From NCBI GenBank assembly GCA_019237175.1, contig JAFAHP010000293.1:1-7357 (forward strand): DNA of 7,357 nt, given 5' to 3'. The notes below the pieces were generated by a model that saw only the letters and a list, made by a program, of their open reading frames with translations, did not search any database and was not told where the DNA came from. The position numbers were made by a program, and so were the translations under genes. This document shows, one piece after another, positions 1 to 7,063 of the stretch; the first letter of the stretch is position 1, and each line of letters begins with the position of its first letter. The DNA comes from Alphaproteobacteria bacterium (GTDB lineage: Bacteria; Pseudomonadota; Alphaproteobacteria; ATCC43930; CGMCC-115725).

Positions 1-413
1 ATGCGCCCGCCCATCGGCTTTTGGTCCTTCATGATCTTGAAAGCTTCCTGGGTGCACAGGAACGAGCCGGTCAATATCGAGCCGACGACCGCCTGCCAGC
101 GCTCGCACGGCAATTCCTCGATCGGGGCTGAGGCGCCGAAGCCGGCATTGTTGAACAGCATGTCGAGTCGGCAAAAAGTCTCTTTGGTCTTGGCAAAGAG
201 GGCGCGCACCTGGTCGGGATTGGCGACATCGGTCGGCACGCCGAGCGCTCTTCCCTGCCCACTCTCGATCTCGGCGACCGCCGCCTGCAGCGGCTCCGGC
301 CGGCGGCCGGCGACGACGACCGCAGAGCCTTCTCTGGCCAGGGCCACGGCGGACGCCTTGCCGATCCCGCTGCCGCCGCCGGTCACCAGCGCTACCTTGC
401 CGTTCGAGTTCAT
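1..413 (-). CDS. SDR-family NAD(P)-dependent oxidoreductase, N-terminal part
   Basis: The visible 137 residues form the Rossmann-fold half of a classical short-chain dehydrogenase/reductase. The cofactor-binding motif TGGGSGIG is at residues 11-18, the acidic adenine-contacting residue is D62 (in TDV), and the structural NNAG motif is at 88-91. The AGRR segment (35-38) at the end of the second beta strand favours NADP(H) over NAD(H), by the known SDR rule; that preference is inference. The catalytic Ser and YxxxK lie beyond the left edge, so activity and substrate cannot be judged. The ATG at 413-411 is preferred because a strong Shine-Dalgarno (AGGAGGAGAA on the minus strand, 421-430) sits at good spacing. 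A GTG seven codons upstream would overlap that ribosome-binding site. The gene is divergent from the cyclase gene. It is a generic soluble oxidoreductase; the exact reaction is unknown. Confidence 0.93.
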   Translation of the reverse strand, partial: MNSNGKVALVTGGGSGIGKASAVALAREGSAVVVAGRRPEPLQAAVAEIESGQGRALGVPTDVANPDQVRALFAKTKETFCRLDMLFNNAGFGASAPIEELPCERWQAVVGSILTGSFLCTQEAFKIMKDQKPMGGR

Positions 414-521
414 CTTGCGGTTCTCCTCCTGCACACGCGCATCTGGCATTCACGATATCAGCTTAACCTACGTGCGCTCCAGCCGGATGCGGGTAATAAT
501 CAGCCGACCGAGAGAGGGCCG
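414..521. promoter_or_regulatory. Divergent intergenic region between SDR and cyclase genes
   Basis: This 108-bp gap separates two divergently transcribed genes, so it must hold the start signals of both unless either is read from an internal promoter. The visible signals are ribosome-binding sites: AGGAGGAGAA for the SDR gene (minus strand, 421-430) and GAGAGAGG for the cyclase gene (510-517). An AT-rich TAATAAT at 494-500 could be part of a -10 element for the cyclase gene, but no good -35 lies at the right distance. No convincing inverted-repeat operator is seen. Confidence 0.35.
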
Positions 522-3500
522 ATGGACATCGCGGACTGGCTGCGCGGCCTCGGGCTTGCCCAATACGAGCCCGCATTTCGCGAAAACGAGATAGACGCGA
601 GCGTGCTGCCGAGCCTGACGGCCGAGGATTTGCGCGAGCTCGGCGTCGCTGTGCTCGGCCACCGCCGCAAACTTCTCGACGCCATCGCCGAGCTGCGGCG
701 CGCACCCCTGCCGCGGTCCGAGGAGCCCGGCCCAGCCGCTTCGCCGGCCGCAGGAGAGGCTCCGCCCACCCCGGCCTCGCCCACCGCCGAGCGGCGGCAG
801 CTGACCGTTATGTTCTGTGATTTGGTTGGTTCGACGGCGCTGTCGACCCGGTTCGACCCCGAGGATCTGCGCGAAGTCATCGCCGCCTATCACCGCGCCG
901 TCGGCGAGATCATTTCCGCCGCCGGTGGCTTCATCTCACGGTATATGGGCGATGGGGTACTCGTTTATTTCGGCTATCCGCAAGCGCATGAGGACGATGC
1001 CGAGCGGGCGGTGCGGGCAGGGCTCGCAGCGATCGAGGCGGTCTGTCGTCTCGATGTCAGATCCGTCAGGCTGCAAACCCGTGTCGGGATCGCCACCGGA
1101 CTGGTCGTCGTCGGTGATGTGGTTGGCGAGGGACCAGCGCAGGAGCAATCGGTCGTCGGCGAGACGCCGAACTTGGCCGCCCGCCTGCAAGCCCTGGCCG
1201 AGCCGGACACCGTGGTCATCGCCGCGGGCACGCGGCGCCTGCTCGGCAGTCTATTCGAGTACCGGGATTTAGGCCGCATCGAAATCAAAGGCATCGCCCG
1301 GCCGGTCGCAGCTTGGCAGGTGTTGCGCCGAAGTATTGTTGCCAGCCGGTTCGAGGCGTTGCGCGGCTCGGCGCTGACCCGGCTCGTCGACCGCGAAGAG
1401 GAAGTCGACCTGCTGCTGCGCCGCTGGGCGCGCGCCAAGGCCGGTGACGGGCAAATCGTGCTGCTCTCCGGCGAACCGGGAATCGGCAAGTCACGTATCA
1501 CTGCTGAACTCGAACAGCGCCTTCGCCTTGAATCGTATCTTCGCCTGCGCTTTTTCTGCTCGCCTTATCACCAGGACAGCGCGCTGTTTCCGTTTGTCGA
1601 TCAACTCGTCCGGGCGTCCGGGTTCGCCGACGATGATCCGGCGGGCGCCAAGCTCGACAAACTCGAGGGTTGGCTCGCGACAGCGGTAACCCCCTATGAA
1701 GATGTTGCGCTTCTCGCCGATCTATTGTCATTGCCGGCCCTCGAGCGGCGACCGTTGCCGGCCTTCAGTCCGCAACGCAAGAAGGAGCGGACCCTGGAGG
1801 CGCTGCTGCGGCAGTTTGAAAGCTTGGCGCGCCAGCAGCCGGTGTTGATGGTGTTCGAGGATGCGCATTGGATCGACCCGACGTCGCGCGAGCTGCTCGA
1901 TCTGATCGTCGAGCGCGCACGGAGCCTGTCCGTGCTTCTGGTCGTGACATTCCGCCCGGACTTCCAGTCGCCCTGGATCGGTCAGCCGCAGGTAACGGTG
2001 CTGGCGCTCAATCGGCTGGACCGGCGGGACCGCGCCGCCCTGATTGCGCAGATTGCCGGCGGCAAGGCCTTGCCCGATGAAGTCGCGGTTCAGATCGCTG
2101 ACCGCACCGATGGCATACCGCTGTTCGTCGAGGAATTGACCAAAAGCGTGCTCGAAAGCGGGCTTTTGCGCGAAGAGGTGGATCGATACGCGCTCGACCG
2201 CGCGTTGCCGCCGCTCGCGATCCCGTCGACGCTATATGACTCGCTGCTGGCGCGGCTCGACCGCCTGGCGTCGGTGCGATTGGTGGCGCAGATTGGTGCC
2301 GCAATCGGGCGCGAATTCTCGTACGCGCTGCTGCGCGCGGTTGCCCGTCTTCCTGACAGCGAGCTGGAGATATCGCTCGCCCGCCTCGTCGCCTCCGAGC
2401 TGGTGTTTCAGCGCGGCGCGCCACCGGAGGCCCTGTACACCTTCAAGCACGCGCTGGTGCAAGAGGCGGTGCACGGCAGCCTGTTGCGCAGCTCTCGCCA
2501 GCAGCTGCACGCGCAGATCGCCGAGGCGCTCGAAACCCAATCCCCTGAGCTGATGGACAGCCAACCCGAACTCTTTGCGCAACATTATGCAGGGGCCGGG
2601 CTGGTGGAAAAATCCGCCGCCTATTGGGGCCAGGCAGGCCGGCGATCGGCGGCCCGCTCGGCCATGGCCGAGGCCGCCGCACAATATCAAAAGGGGCTAG
2701 ACCAGCTGGCATTATTGCCGGCCAACCCGGATCGACAGCGCCAGGAGCTCGAATTTTCCGGTGCCTTAGCTGCGGTATTGAATGCGGTTAAAGGTCCCGC
2801 CGCACGGGAAACCGGGCAAGCTTATACTTACGCACGGCAGCTATGGGAGGAGCTCGGTTACCCTTCGGGATACCTTCACGTCCCCTATGGGCAGTCTCGA
2901 TATCACATGTACTGCGGCGAATACGATTTGGCGCTGCGCCTCGACGACGGCTTCCTACGTCTTAGCCGTGAGCGCAACAACGCGGGCGGGCTCGTTCTGG
3001 CTCATGCGTCTTCCGGTCGAAACCTGTTGTTTGTTGGCAAATTTGCCATGTCCAGATCGCATCTGGACGCGGCTCTCGCGCTCTATGATCCAATTGCCCA
3101 CGGCTCGCTTGTTCATCAGGCCGGCAACTATCCCCACGTCGGATCACAGGCGTATCTGGGGAATGCGCTTTTCTGCCTTGGCTTTCCCGAACAGGCATTG
3201 CAACTGAGCAATGCAGCAATCGCCGCGGCCCAGCGGCTCGCTCATCTTCCGTCTCTGGCCGCGAGCTTGGCGATATCCGCCCGGCTGCTTTCTCTGGTGG
3301 GAGATAGCGCAGCCCTGGGTGAGCGCGCAGACCAGCTGATTGCCGTGACAACCGAGCGGAGTTTCCCCTTCTGGCGCGCGCAGGGAACGATTTATCGCGG
3401 ATGGGCCAAGGCCAAGAATGGTGACCCGGCGGAGGGGATATCGCTGCTACGCAGCGGTTTGAGCGCTTTCCGGGGCACCGGAGCCGAAATGTCGATGCCT

Positions 3501-3893
3501 CATTTTACCGGTCTCCTGGCCGGCGCATGCGCAATCGGCGGGCGCGTCGAAGAGGCCTTGGCCCTTTTCGAGGATGCGTCGCAGATTGCTGAAAGGACCG
3601 GAGAGCACTGGTTCTCAGCGGAACTTTACCGGCACAAGGGCGAGCTGCTGCTGCGGCAGGAGTATACCGAGGCGGCCGAGGAACTTTGTCGCAAGGCGCT
3701 GACCGTCGCCACGGAACAGGAGGCCAAGCTCTGGGAGTTGCGGGCTGCCATGAGCCTCGCGCGGCTGTGGGGCATGCAAGGCCGGCGTGCCCAAGCCCGC
3801 GACCTCCTCGCCCCAGTATACGACTGGTTCACCGAAGGTTCCGACACGCAAGACCTAATAGAAGCAAAGGCGCTGGTCAACGAGCTGAGCTAG
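522..3893 (+). CDS. SAM / class III cyclase / AAA-type ATPase / TPR signalling protein
   Basis: The 1123-aa product is a soluble multidomain protein with no signal peptide or membrane segment. Residues 1-60 (starting MDIADWLRGLGL) form a SAM protein-interaction domain; 61-90 are a Pro/Ala-rich linker. Residues about 91-265 are a class III nucleotidyl cyclase domain: metal-binding aspartates D100 (FCDLVGST) and D144 (YMGDGVLVYFG), and the transition-state pair N217 and R221 (TPNLAARL), are present. Residues about 285-560 are a STAND/AAA-type ATPase with Walker A GEPGIGKS (317-324) and Walker B VLMVFEDAHW (441-450). From about 690 to the end the sequence is Ala/Leu-rich helical repeat resembling TPRs. 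Length and domain order match a widespread bacterial family annotated as adenylate/guanylate cyclase with ATPase and TPR domains. The expected purine-specifying residues are unusual (R140 for Lys, S210 for Asp), so cAMP production is not assured. The ATG at 522 follows GAGAGAGG (510-517) and begins directly with the SAM domain. Likely role, by inference: signal-responsive nucleotide signalling; the target is unknown. Confidence 0.95.
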   Translation: MDIADWLRGLGLAQYEPAFRENEIDASVLPSLTAEDLRELGVAVLGHRRKLLDAIAELRRAPLPRSEEPGPAASPAAGEAPPTPASPTAERRQLTVMFCDLVGSTALSTRFDPEDLREVIAAYHRAVGEIISAAGGFISRYMGDGVLVYFGYPQAHEDDAERAVRAGLAAIEAVCRLDVRSVRLQTRVGIATGLVVVGDVVGEGPAQEQSVVGETPNLAARLQALAEPDTVVIAAGTRRLLGSLFEYRDLGRIEIKGIARPVAAWQVLRRSIVASRFEALRGSALTRLVDREEEVDLLLRRWARAKAGDGQIVLLSGEPGIGKSRITAELEQRLRLESYLRLRFFCSPYHQDSALFPFVDQLVRASGFADDDPAGAKLDKLEGWLATAVTPYEDVALLADLLSLPALERRPLPAFSPQRKKERTLEALLRQFESLARQQPVLMVFEDAHWIDPTSRELLDLIVERARSLSVLLVVTFRPDFQSPWIGQPQVTVLALNRLDRRDRAALIAQIAGGKALPDEVAVQIADRTDGIPLFVEELTKSVLESGLLREEVDRYALDRALPPLAIPSTLYDSLLARLDRLASVRLVAQIGAAIGREFSYALLRAVARLPDSELEISLARLVASELVFQRGAPPEALYTFKHALVQEAVHGSLLRSSRQQLHAQIAEALETQSPELMDSQPELFAQHYAGAGLVEKSAAYWGQAGRRSAARSAMAEAAAQYQKGLDQLALLPANPDRQRQELEFSGALAAVLNAVKGPAARETGQAYTYARQLWEELGYPSGYLHVPYGQSRYHMYCGEYDLALRLDDGFLRLSRERNNAGGLVLAHASSGRNLLFVGKFAMSRSHLDAALALYDPIAHGSLVHQAGNYPHVGSQAYLGNALFCLGFPEQALQLSNAAIAAAQRLAHLPSLAASLAISARLLSLVGDSAALGERADQLIAVTTERSFPFWRAQGTIYRGWAKAKNGDPAEGISLLRSGLSAFRGTGAEMSMPHFTGLLAGACAIGGRVEEALALFEDASQIAERTGEHWFSAELYRHKGELLLRQEYTEAAEELCRKALTVATEQEAKLWELRAAMSLARLWGMQGRRAQARDLLAPVYDWFTEGSDTQDLIEAKALVNELS

Positions 3894-4206
3894 TACGCGG
3901 ATGGTTCAAGAACTACAGGGCTCGGTTGTTGCCGCGGCAGGGGCCTCTAGGCCTTCGTTCTGATAGCTCGTGTAGCGCGTTCTTCTGGCTCCATGGAAGG
4001 CGCCCGGGTCGAATGCGACACATTTGTGTGTAATGTTCACTCAACAATCGCAAACATGTCGGAATGGACCTTAGCGTTTGGCGTGCGCAACCAGGAAGTT
4101 GAAACACGCGCTTGCCATGAATAACTCGATCGCTAGAGTGGTGGCTGGCAATCAGCTCGCTGTTCGATTTTTCGCGGGTCGGGCCGGGTCCGTATCGGAG
4201 GAAACG
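3894..4206. other. Non-coding gap between cyclase gene and small repeat-protein gene
   Basis: This 313-bp stretch has no open frame with protein-like composition, no tRNA-like structure and no mobile-element remnant that I recognise. It is less GC-rich than the flanking genes, especially around 4020-4070, consistent with regulatory DNA upstream of the gene at 4207. It contains a short perfect inverted repeat, ACACA-TT-TGTGT (4018-4029), and a compact palindrome GGCCT-CT-AGGCC (3942-3953). Neither is followed by a clear T-run. An in-frame upward extension of the small gene to an ATG at 4117 is open but has no ribosome-binding site in front of it. Confidence 0.5.
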
Positions 4207-4476
4207 ATGGGATTTGTTATGACGACGGGCACTCGCCACCTCACCCAAAATTGCAGCCTTGACAGGCAGAAACTCGAACAACTTGCCGACCTTTTAGGGA
4301 TTTCGCAGGCTGATCGCGATGCCATGATGTTCGGTGGCGTATCGATCCATATCCATGTCAACGCCCGGCCAGCGGCAGGAGCCCCGCCGGGGCCGGGTAC
4401 CCCGCCATCACCGGGCACCCCGCCGTCACAGGGCACCCCGCCATCACCGGGCACCCCGCCATCCCGGCCGGGGTAG
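4207..4476 (+). CDS. Small protein with C-terminal GTPPS hexapeptide repeats (function unknown)
   Basis: I do not recognise this 89-aa protein. Residues 1-54 are a mixed, mostly polar segment with a likely amphipathic helix (LDRQKLEQLADLLGI, 18-32) and a short beta-prone stretch GVSIHIHV (44-51). Residues 55-89 are low-complexity Pro/Gly/Thr/Ser with four hexapeptide units of the form PGTPPS. There is one Cys (C16), no signal peptide and no membrane segment. The ATG at 4207 is chosen because GGAGGAAA (4197-4204) lies just upstream; the frame is open further up to an ATG at 4117, but that has no Shine-Dalgarno. The stop is only 10 bp before the P-loop protein gene, so the two are almost certainly co-transcribed and probably function together. 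The tail should be extended and disordered. It could be an interaction tail, a linker peptide or a modified-peptide precursor; nothing in the sequence decides between these. Confidence 0.72.
   Translation: MGFVMTTGTRHLTQNCSLDRQKLEQLADLLGISQADRDAMMFGGVSIHIHVNARPAAGAPPGPGTPPSPGTPPSQGTPPSPGTPPSRPG
4393..4464 (+). repeat. Four tandem 18-bp units encoding (P/Q)GTPPS
   Basis: Units at 4393-4410, 4411-4428, 4429-4446 and 4447-4464 follow the pattern CCGGGCACCCCGCCATCA with few changes. Differences are mostly at third codon positions (GGT/GGC, CCA/CCG, TCA/TCC); one unit has CAG for CCG, giving Gln for Pro. The unit length is a multiple of three, so copy-number change by slippage would keep the reading frame. 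The array ends four codons before the end of the gene, counting the stop. Confidence 0.9.
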
Positions 4477-4486
4477 AAGCAGGCAA

Positions 4487-5536
4487 ATGAACGGCGGACA
4501 ACTGCCCGCCAATGTTAAGCGCACTTCCGCACTGCGGCGCGTGCCGCCGCTCGACAAAATCCGGCTTCGGCCGGAGCGCGGGGCAGAGGGGGACGTCTGC
4601 GGGTTCGAATTACCGCCCGACTCCATCCCGATCACGGTGGAGTCGCCTACCGGCCGGATGATGGCGATAGCACCCGGCGACGTTTTTCTCGCGGCACCCG
4701 GATACCTTGAAACGAGACGGTTGACCGTCGGCGGCGTCCCCGCTGGTGGTCTTGTTCCAGGCTGCGACTACTGGGTCCTTTCTTATTCGGGAGTAGTCGG
4801 CCACCTGGTCAGCTACTACTCGCCTTCGGATACGCGCCACCTCGGGCGCGTACGCTATCTCGGGGTGGCGTACGGTGAGGACGGCACGACGCTGAATATC
4901 CGGCAGTTCGCCGTCACGGGTTTGGGCGGCGCCGATCGTAACGCGCCTCTGTACCTGATCCTAGGGACCTCATCGGAGGTCGGCAAGACTACAGCCGGCG
5001 TCGCCGTGTTGCGCGCGCTGCGCATGCAGGGCCATACGACCGTCGTCGCTCTGAAGGCAACAGGCACCCCCTCGATTGCCGAGATTGGGCAATACCAAGA
5101 TTTCGGAGCGTCGCAGGCTTTGGACTGTATCGATTTCGGCCTGCCGGCAGCTTTTCCGCCGGGTCGCCCTGGGTTCGGCAAATTCCTCGGAAATATGCTT
5201 GATTTCTGCTTCTCCTTGCCCGCCGACGCCGTAGTAGTGGAATGTGCCGGCGATCCGGTCTCGGCCAACGCGCCTGAACTGCTTTCGTGTCTGAAAGCAC
5301 GGCGGCGCGAACTCAAAATCGTGCTGGCGGCGGCTGATGCGCTCGGCGCGCTGGGCGCCAAGCATGCGCTTGCGGAAATCGGGCTCACGATCAGCGTGAT
5401 AACGGGGCCTTGCACCGACACCTCAGTCCTGCGCGAACGAACCGAGGCGCTGTGCGGTATCCCGGCGGTAAACCTGTTTCACGGCTCCGGCGAGGAAACT
5501 CAATCGGGTTTGCCGGACCTTGGCTTGGCGGGATAG
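4487..5536 (+). CDS. P-loop NTPase-fold protein, DUF1611/BioD-like
   Basis: The 349-aa product has an N-terminal domain (about 30-150) rich in Gly and beta-strand-like segments, and a C-terminal P-loop domain (about 153-335). The P-loop is GTSSEVGKTT (160-169, K167), preceded by a hydrophobic strand (LYLIL). Downstream are KATGT (190-194), ALDCIDFGL (211-219), a hydrophobic strand ending in VVVECAGDP (249-257) and VITGPCTDTS (304-313). This order resembles DUF1611 proteins and, more distantly, dethiobiotin synthetase/MobB-type P-loop enzymes. Some DUF1611 members (DgcN) are reported as D-glutamate N-acyltransferases, but the match here is by eye and remote, so no reaction is assigned. It looks cytosolic, with no signal peptide or membrane segment. 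The start at 4487 is the ATG 10 bp after the small upstream gene, with a weak AGCAGG (4478-4483). Earlier starts in this frame would read the repeat tract out of frame as Arg/His-rich low complexity and are rejected. Confidence 0.85.
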   Translation: MNGGQLPANVKRTSALRRVPPLDKIRLRPERGAEGDVCGFELPPDSIPITVESPTGRMMAIAPGDVFLAAPGYLETRRLTVGGVPAGGLVPGCDYWVLSYSGVVGHLVSYYSPSDTRHLGRVRYLGVAYGEDGTTLNIRQFAVTGLGGADRNAPLYLILGTSSEVGKTTAGVAVLRALRMQGHTTVVALKATGTPSIAEIGQYQDFGASQALDCIDFGLPAAFPPGRPGFGKFLGNMLDFCFSLPADAVVVECAGDPVSANAPELLSCLKARRRELKIVLAAADALGALGAKHALAEIGLTISVITGPCTDTSVLRERTEALCGIPAVNLFHGSGEETQSGLPDLGLAG

Positions 5537-5598
5537 GGCCCGCCCCGACCACACTAGGGCGCAAACACCCTGTCGGCTTGTTCATCGTCCCGACGTTC

Positions 5599-5614
5599 CG
5601 GTGTGGTAACACCG
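5599..5614. promoter_or_regulatory. Perfect inverted repeat upstream of phnA
   Basis: CGGTGT-GGTA-ACACCG is a perfect 6-bp inverted repeat with a 4-bp centre, lying 54 bp before the phnA ATG and 62 bp after the stop of the P-loop gene. The following bases (TATTGTTGT) are T-rich but not a clean T-run. It may be an operator for phnA or a weak terminator of the upstream unit. I cannot assign a regulator family. Confidence 0.35.
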
Positions 5615-5668
5615 TATTGTTGTCTGACCGGCGACGATGGCGGCGACACCAGTCGAGATGATACCGAG

Positions 5669-6853
5669 ATGATTGAGCTGAACGGGCGGGGATATCGAAA
5701 GCCGGAGCTGCCGACGGTTGTCATTTGCGTCGATGGGTTCGATCCGGCTTATGTCGAGCGTGGGATCGCCGACGGTATTTTGCCGACGATAGCCGGGTTT
5801 GCGCGTGATGGTTGGCTGGGCACAGCCGAGGCGGCGATGCCAACCTTCACCAACCCGAACAATGTGTCGATCGTGACCGGCGCGCCGCCTGCGGTGCACG
5901 GCATCGCCGGCAATTATTATCTCGACCGCGAGACCGGCCGAGAAATCATGATCACCGACGACCGGCTGATGCGGAGCGCCACGATCCTCGGGCTGATGTC
6001 GCAGGCCGGAGTCAAGGTCGCAGCGGTCACCGCGAAGGATAAATTGCGCCGGATGCTCGGGCATGGCCTCGACGGCGTCTGCTTTTCGTCGGAATGCGCC
6101 GCCACCGAGATCGAGGCTATGGTCGGCCGCACCCGGCCGGATATGTATTCAGCCGATCTGTCGCTGTTTGCACTCGACGCCGGATTGCGGCTCTTCGCCT
6201 CGGGGGCGGCCGAGCTTCTCTATCTGTCGCTGTCCGATTTTATCCAGCACGGCCACGCCCCGGGCGAGGCAGCGGCCGATTCCTTTCATCGGGGGCTCGA
6301 CGAGCGGGTGGCGCGATTTGTCGAAATGGGAGCGGTCGTGGCGCTCACCGCCGATCATGGCATGAACGACAAGCCGCAAGTGATCTTTCTCGAAGACGAG
6401 CTTTCCGCGTGGTTTGGTTTGGGTGCTGCGCGCGTGATCTGCCCGATCACCGACCCGTTTGTCCGTCATCACGGTGCGCTTGGCTCGTTTGTGCGCGTCT
6501 ATGCGCGCGTCGACCACGACATTCCCGCGATGATGGCGGCGACGATGGCGCTGCCCGGCGTTGCCGGTGTTTACGATCGCGCCACGGCGGCCAAGCGCTT
6601 TGAGCTGCCCTATGATCTCGAAGCCGACTTTGTCGTGCTCGGCGATGCCGCAACCGCGATCGGCGCCGCAGGTACCGAGCACGATCTGTCGGGCCTCGCT
6701 GGCCACCTTTTGCGCTCGCATGGCGGCGAGGGCGAGCAGCTTGTGCCTTTTATGCTGTCGCGACCGCTGAGCGGTGAATACCGGCTGCGCGCTCAAACCC
6801 GCCGGCTGCGCAATTTCGATATTTTCGACTATGCGCTGTACGGCGCCGTCTGA
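5669..6853 (+). CDS. phnA: Phosphonoacetate hydrolase (PhnA-like, alkaline phosphatase superfamily)
   Basis: PhnA cleaves the C-P bond of phosphonoacetate to acetate and phosphate with two active-site metal ions, the last step of one 2-aminoethylphosphonate breakdown route. The 394-aa product carries the family signature along its length: metal Asp D22 (CVDGFD), nucleophile T61 in TFTNPNNVSIVTG, AKDKLRRMLGHG (122-133), metal ligands D190 and H194 (LSDFIQHGHAPG), D229-H230 (TADHGMNDK), ITDPFVRHHGALGSF (260-274) and a late H351 (LRSHGGEGEQ). The D22-T61 spacing of 39 equals that recalled for the Sinorhizobium meliloti enzyme (D29/T68). No signal peptide is seen, so it should be cytosolic. The ATG at 5669 fits the family N-terminus; a GTG at 5603 would add 22 unrelated residues. 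The ribosome-binding site is weak. Usual partners phnW and phnY are absent from the window. A related phosphodiesterase activity remains possible but less likely. Confidence 0.92.
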   Translation: MIELNGRGYRKPELPTVVICVDGFDPAYVERGIADGILPTIAGFARDGWLGTAEAAMPTFTNPNNVSIVTGAPPAVHGIAGNYYLDRETGREIMITDDRLMRSATILGLMSQAGVKVAAVTAKDKLRRMLGHGLDGVCFSSECAATEIEAMVGRTRPDMYSADLSLFALDAGLRLFASGAAELLYLSLSDFIQHGHAPGEAAADSFHRGLDERVARFVEMGAVVALTADHGMNDKPQVIFLEDELSAWFGLGAARVICPITDPFVRHHGALGSFVRVYARVDHDIPAMMAATMALPGVAGVYDRATAAKRFELPYDLEADFVVLGDAATAIGAAGTEHDLSGLAGHLLRSHGGEGEQLVPFMLSRPLSGEYRLRAQTRRLRNFDIFDYALYGAV

Positions 6854-6860
6854 AGGACAG

Positions 6861-6881
6861 ACAGCGCATTACCGCTGTTTT
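6861..6881 (+). terminator. Candidate intrinsic terminator after phnA
   Basis: ACAGCG (6861-6866) and CGCTGT (6873-6878) form a 6-bp stem with a 6-base loop, followed by TTTT (6878-6881), starting 7 bp after the phnA stop. A second short stem, GTCTG/CAGAC (6848-6862), overlaps the stop codon. The stem and T-run are short, so termination may be weak. Confidence 0.42.
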
Positions 6882-6983
6882 CGATCAGATTGTACCGCGA
6901 TAAAGCCCCTCACCCTTCCCTCTCCCCCCGCTTGGGGGCCACGGTATTCACCGATCTTATAGCCGTACACCGCCTCTATCTTT

Positions 6984-7010
6984 CCCTCTCCGCCCCCGGG
7001 GGCAGAGAGG
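6984..7010. repeat. Palindromic element hairpin
   Basis: CCCTCTCCGCCCC and GGGGCAGAGAGGG pair in 12 of 13 positions around a minimal CG centre. This is the core hairpin of the repeat family in this gap. Confidence 0.75.
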
Positions 7011-7014
7011 GCTG

Positions 7015-7061
7015 GGGTGAGGTGGGGGATCCCAGAGCGCTCGCCACTGCCCACCTCACCC
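7015..7061. repeat. 12-bp perfect inverted repeat with 23-bp loop
   Basis: GGGTGAGGTGGG (7015-7026) is the exact reverse complement of 7050-7061. It joins the right arm of one palindromic copy to the left arm of the next, so two neighbouring copies face each other. Confidence 0.75.
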
Positions 7062-7063
7062 TC

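Noticed and set aside
1..594. Long plus-strand open frame covering the left edge
   Set aside because: It is antisense to the clear SDR gene (with TGGGSGIG and NNAG motifs) and runs into the cyclase gene; its translation is low-complexity.
3942..3953. GGCCT-CT-AGGCC palindrome as terminator of the cyclase gene
   Set aside because: The stem is very short with a 2-base loop, and no T-run follows, so it is not convincing.
4393..4464. CRISPR-like or collagen-like array
   Set aside because: The units are contiguous 18-bp copies without spacers and are in-frame coding sequence; the peptide lacks Gly at every third residue.
4334..4486. Upstream GTG extension of the P-loop protein
   Set aside because: It would translate the GTPPS repeat tract in another frame as Arg/His-rich low complexity and overlap the small gene; the ATG at 4487 is better placed.
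5603..5668. GTG start adding 22 residues to PhnA
   Set aside because: The added residues do not resemble the PhnA N-terminus, the GTG lies inside the inverted repeat, and there is no ribosome-binding site before it.
6149..6796. 215-codon minus-strand open frame inside phnA
   Set aside because: The opposite strand encodes all conserved PhnA motifs here; long antisense frames are expected from GC-biased third positions.
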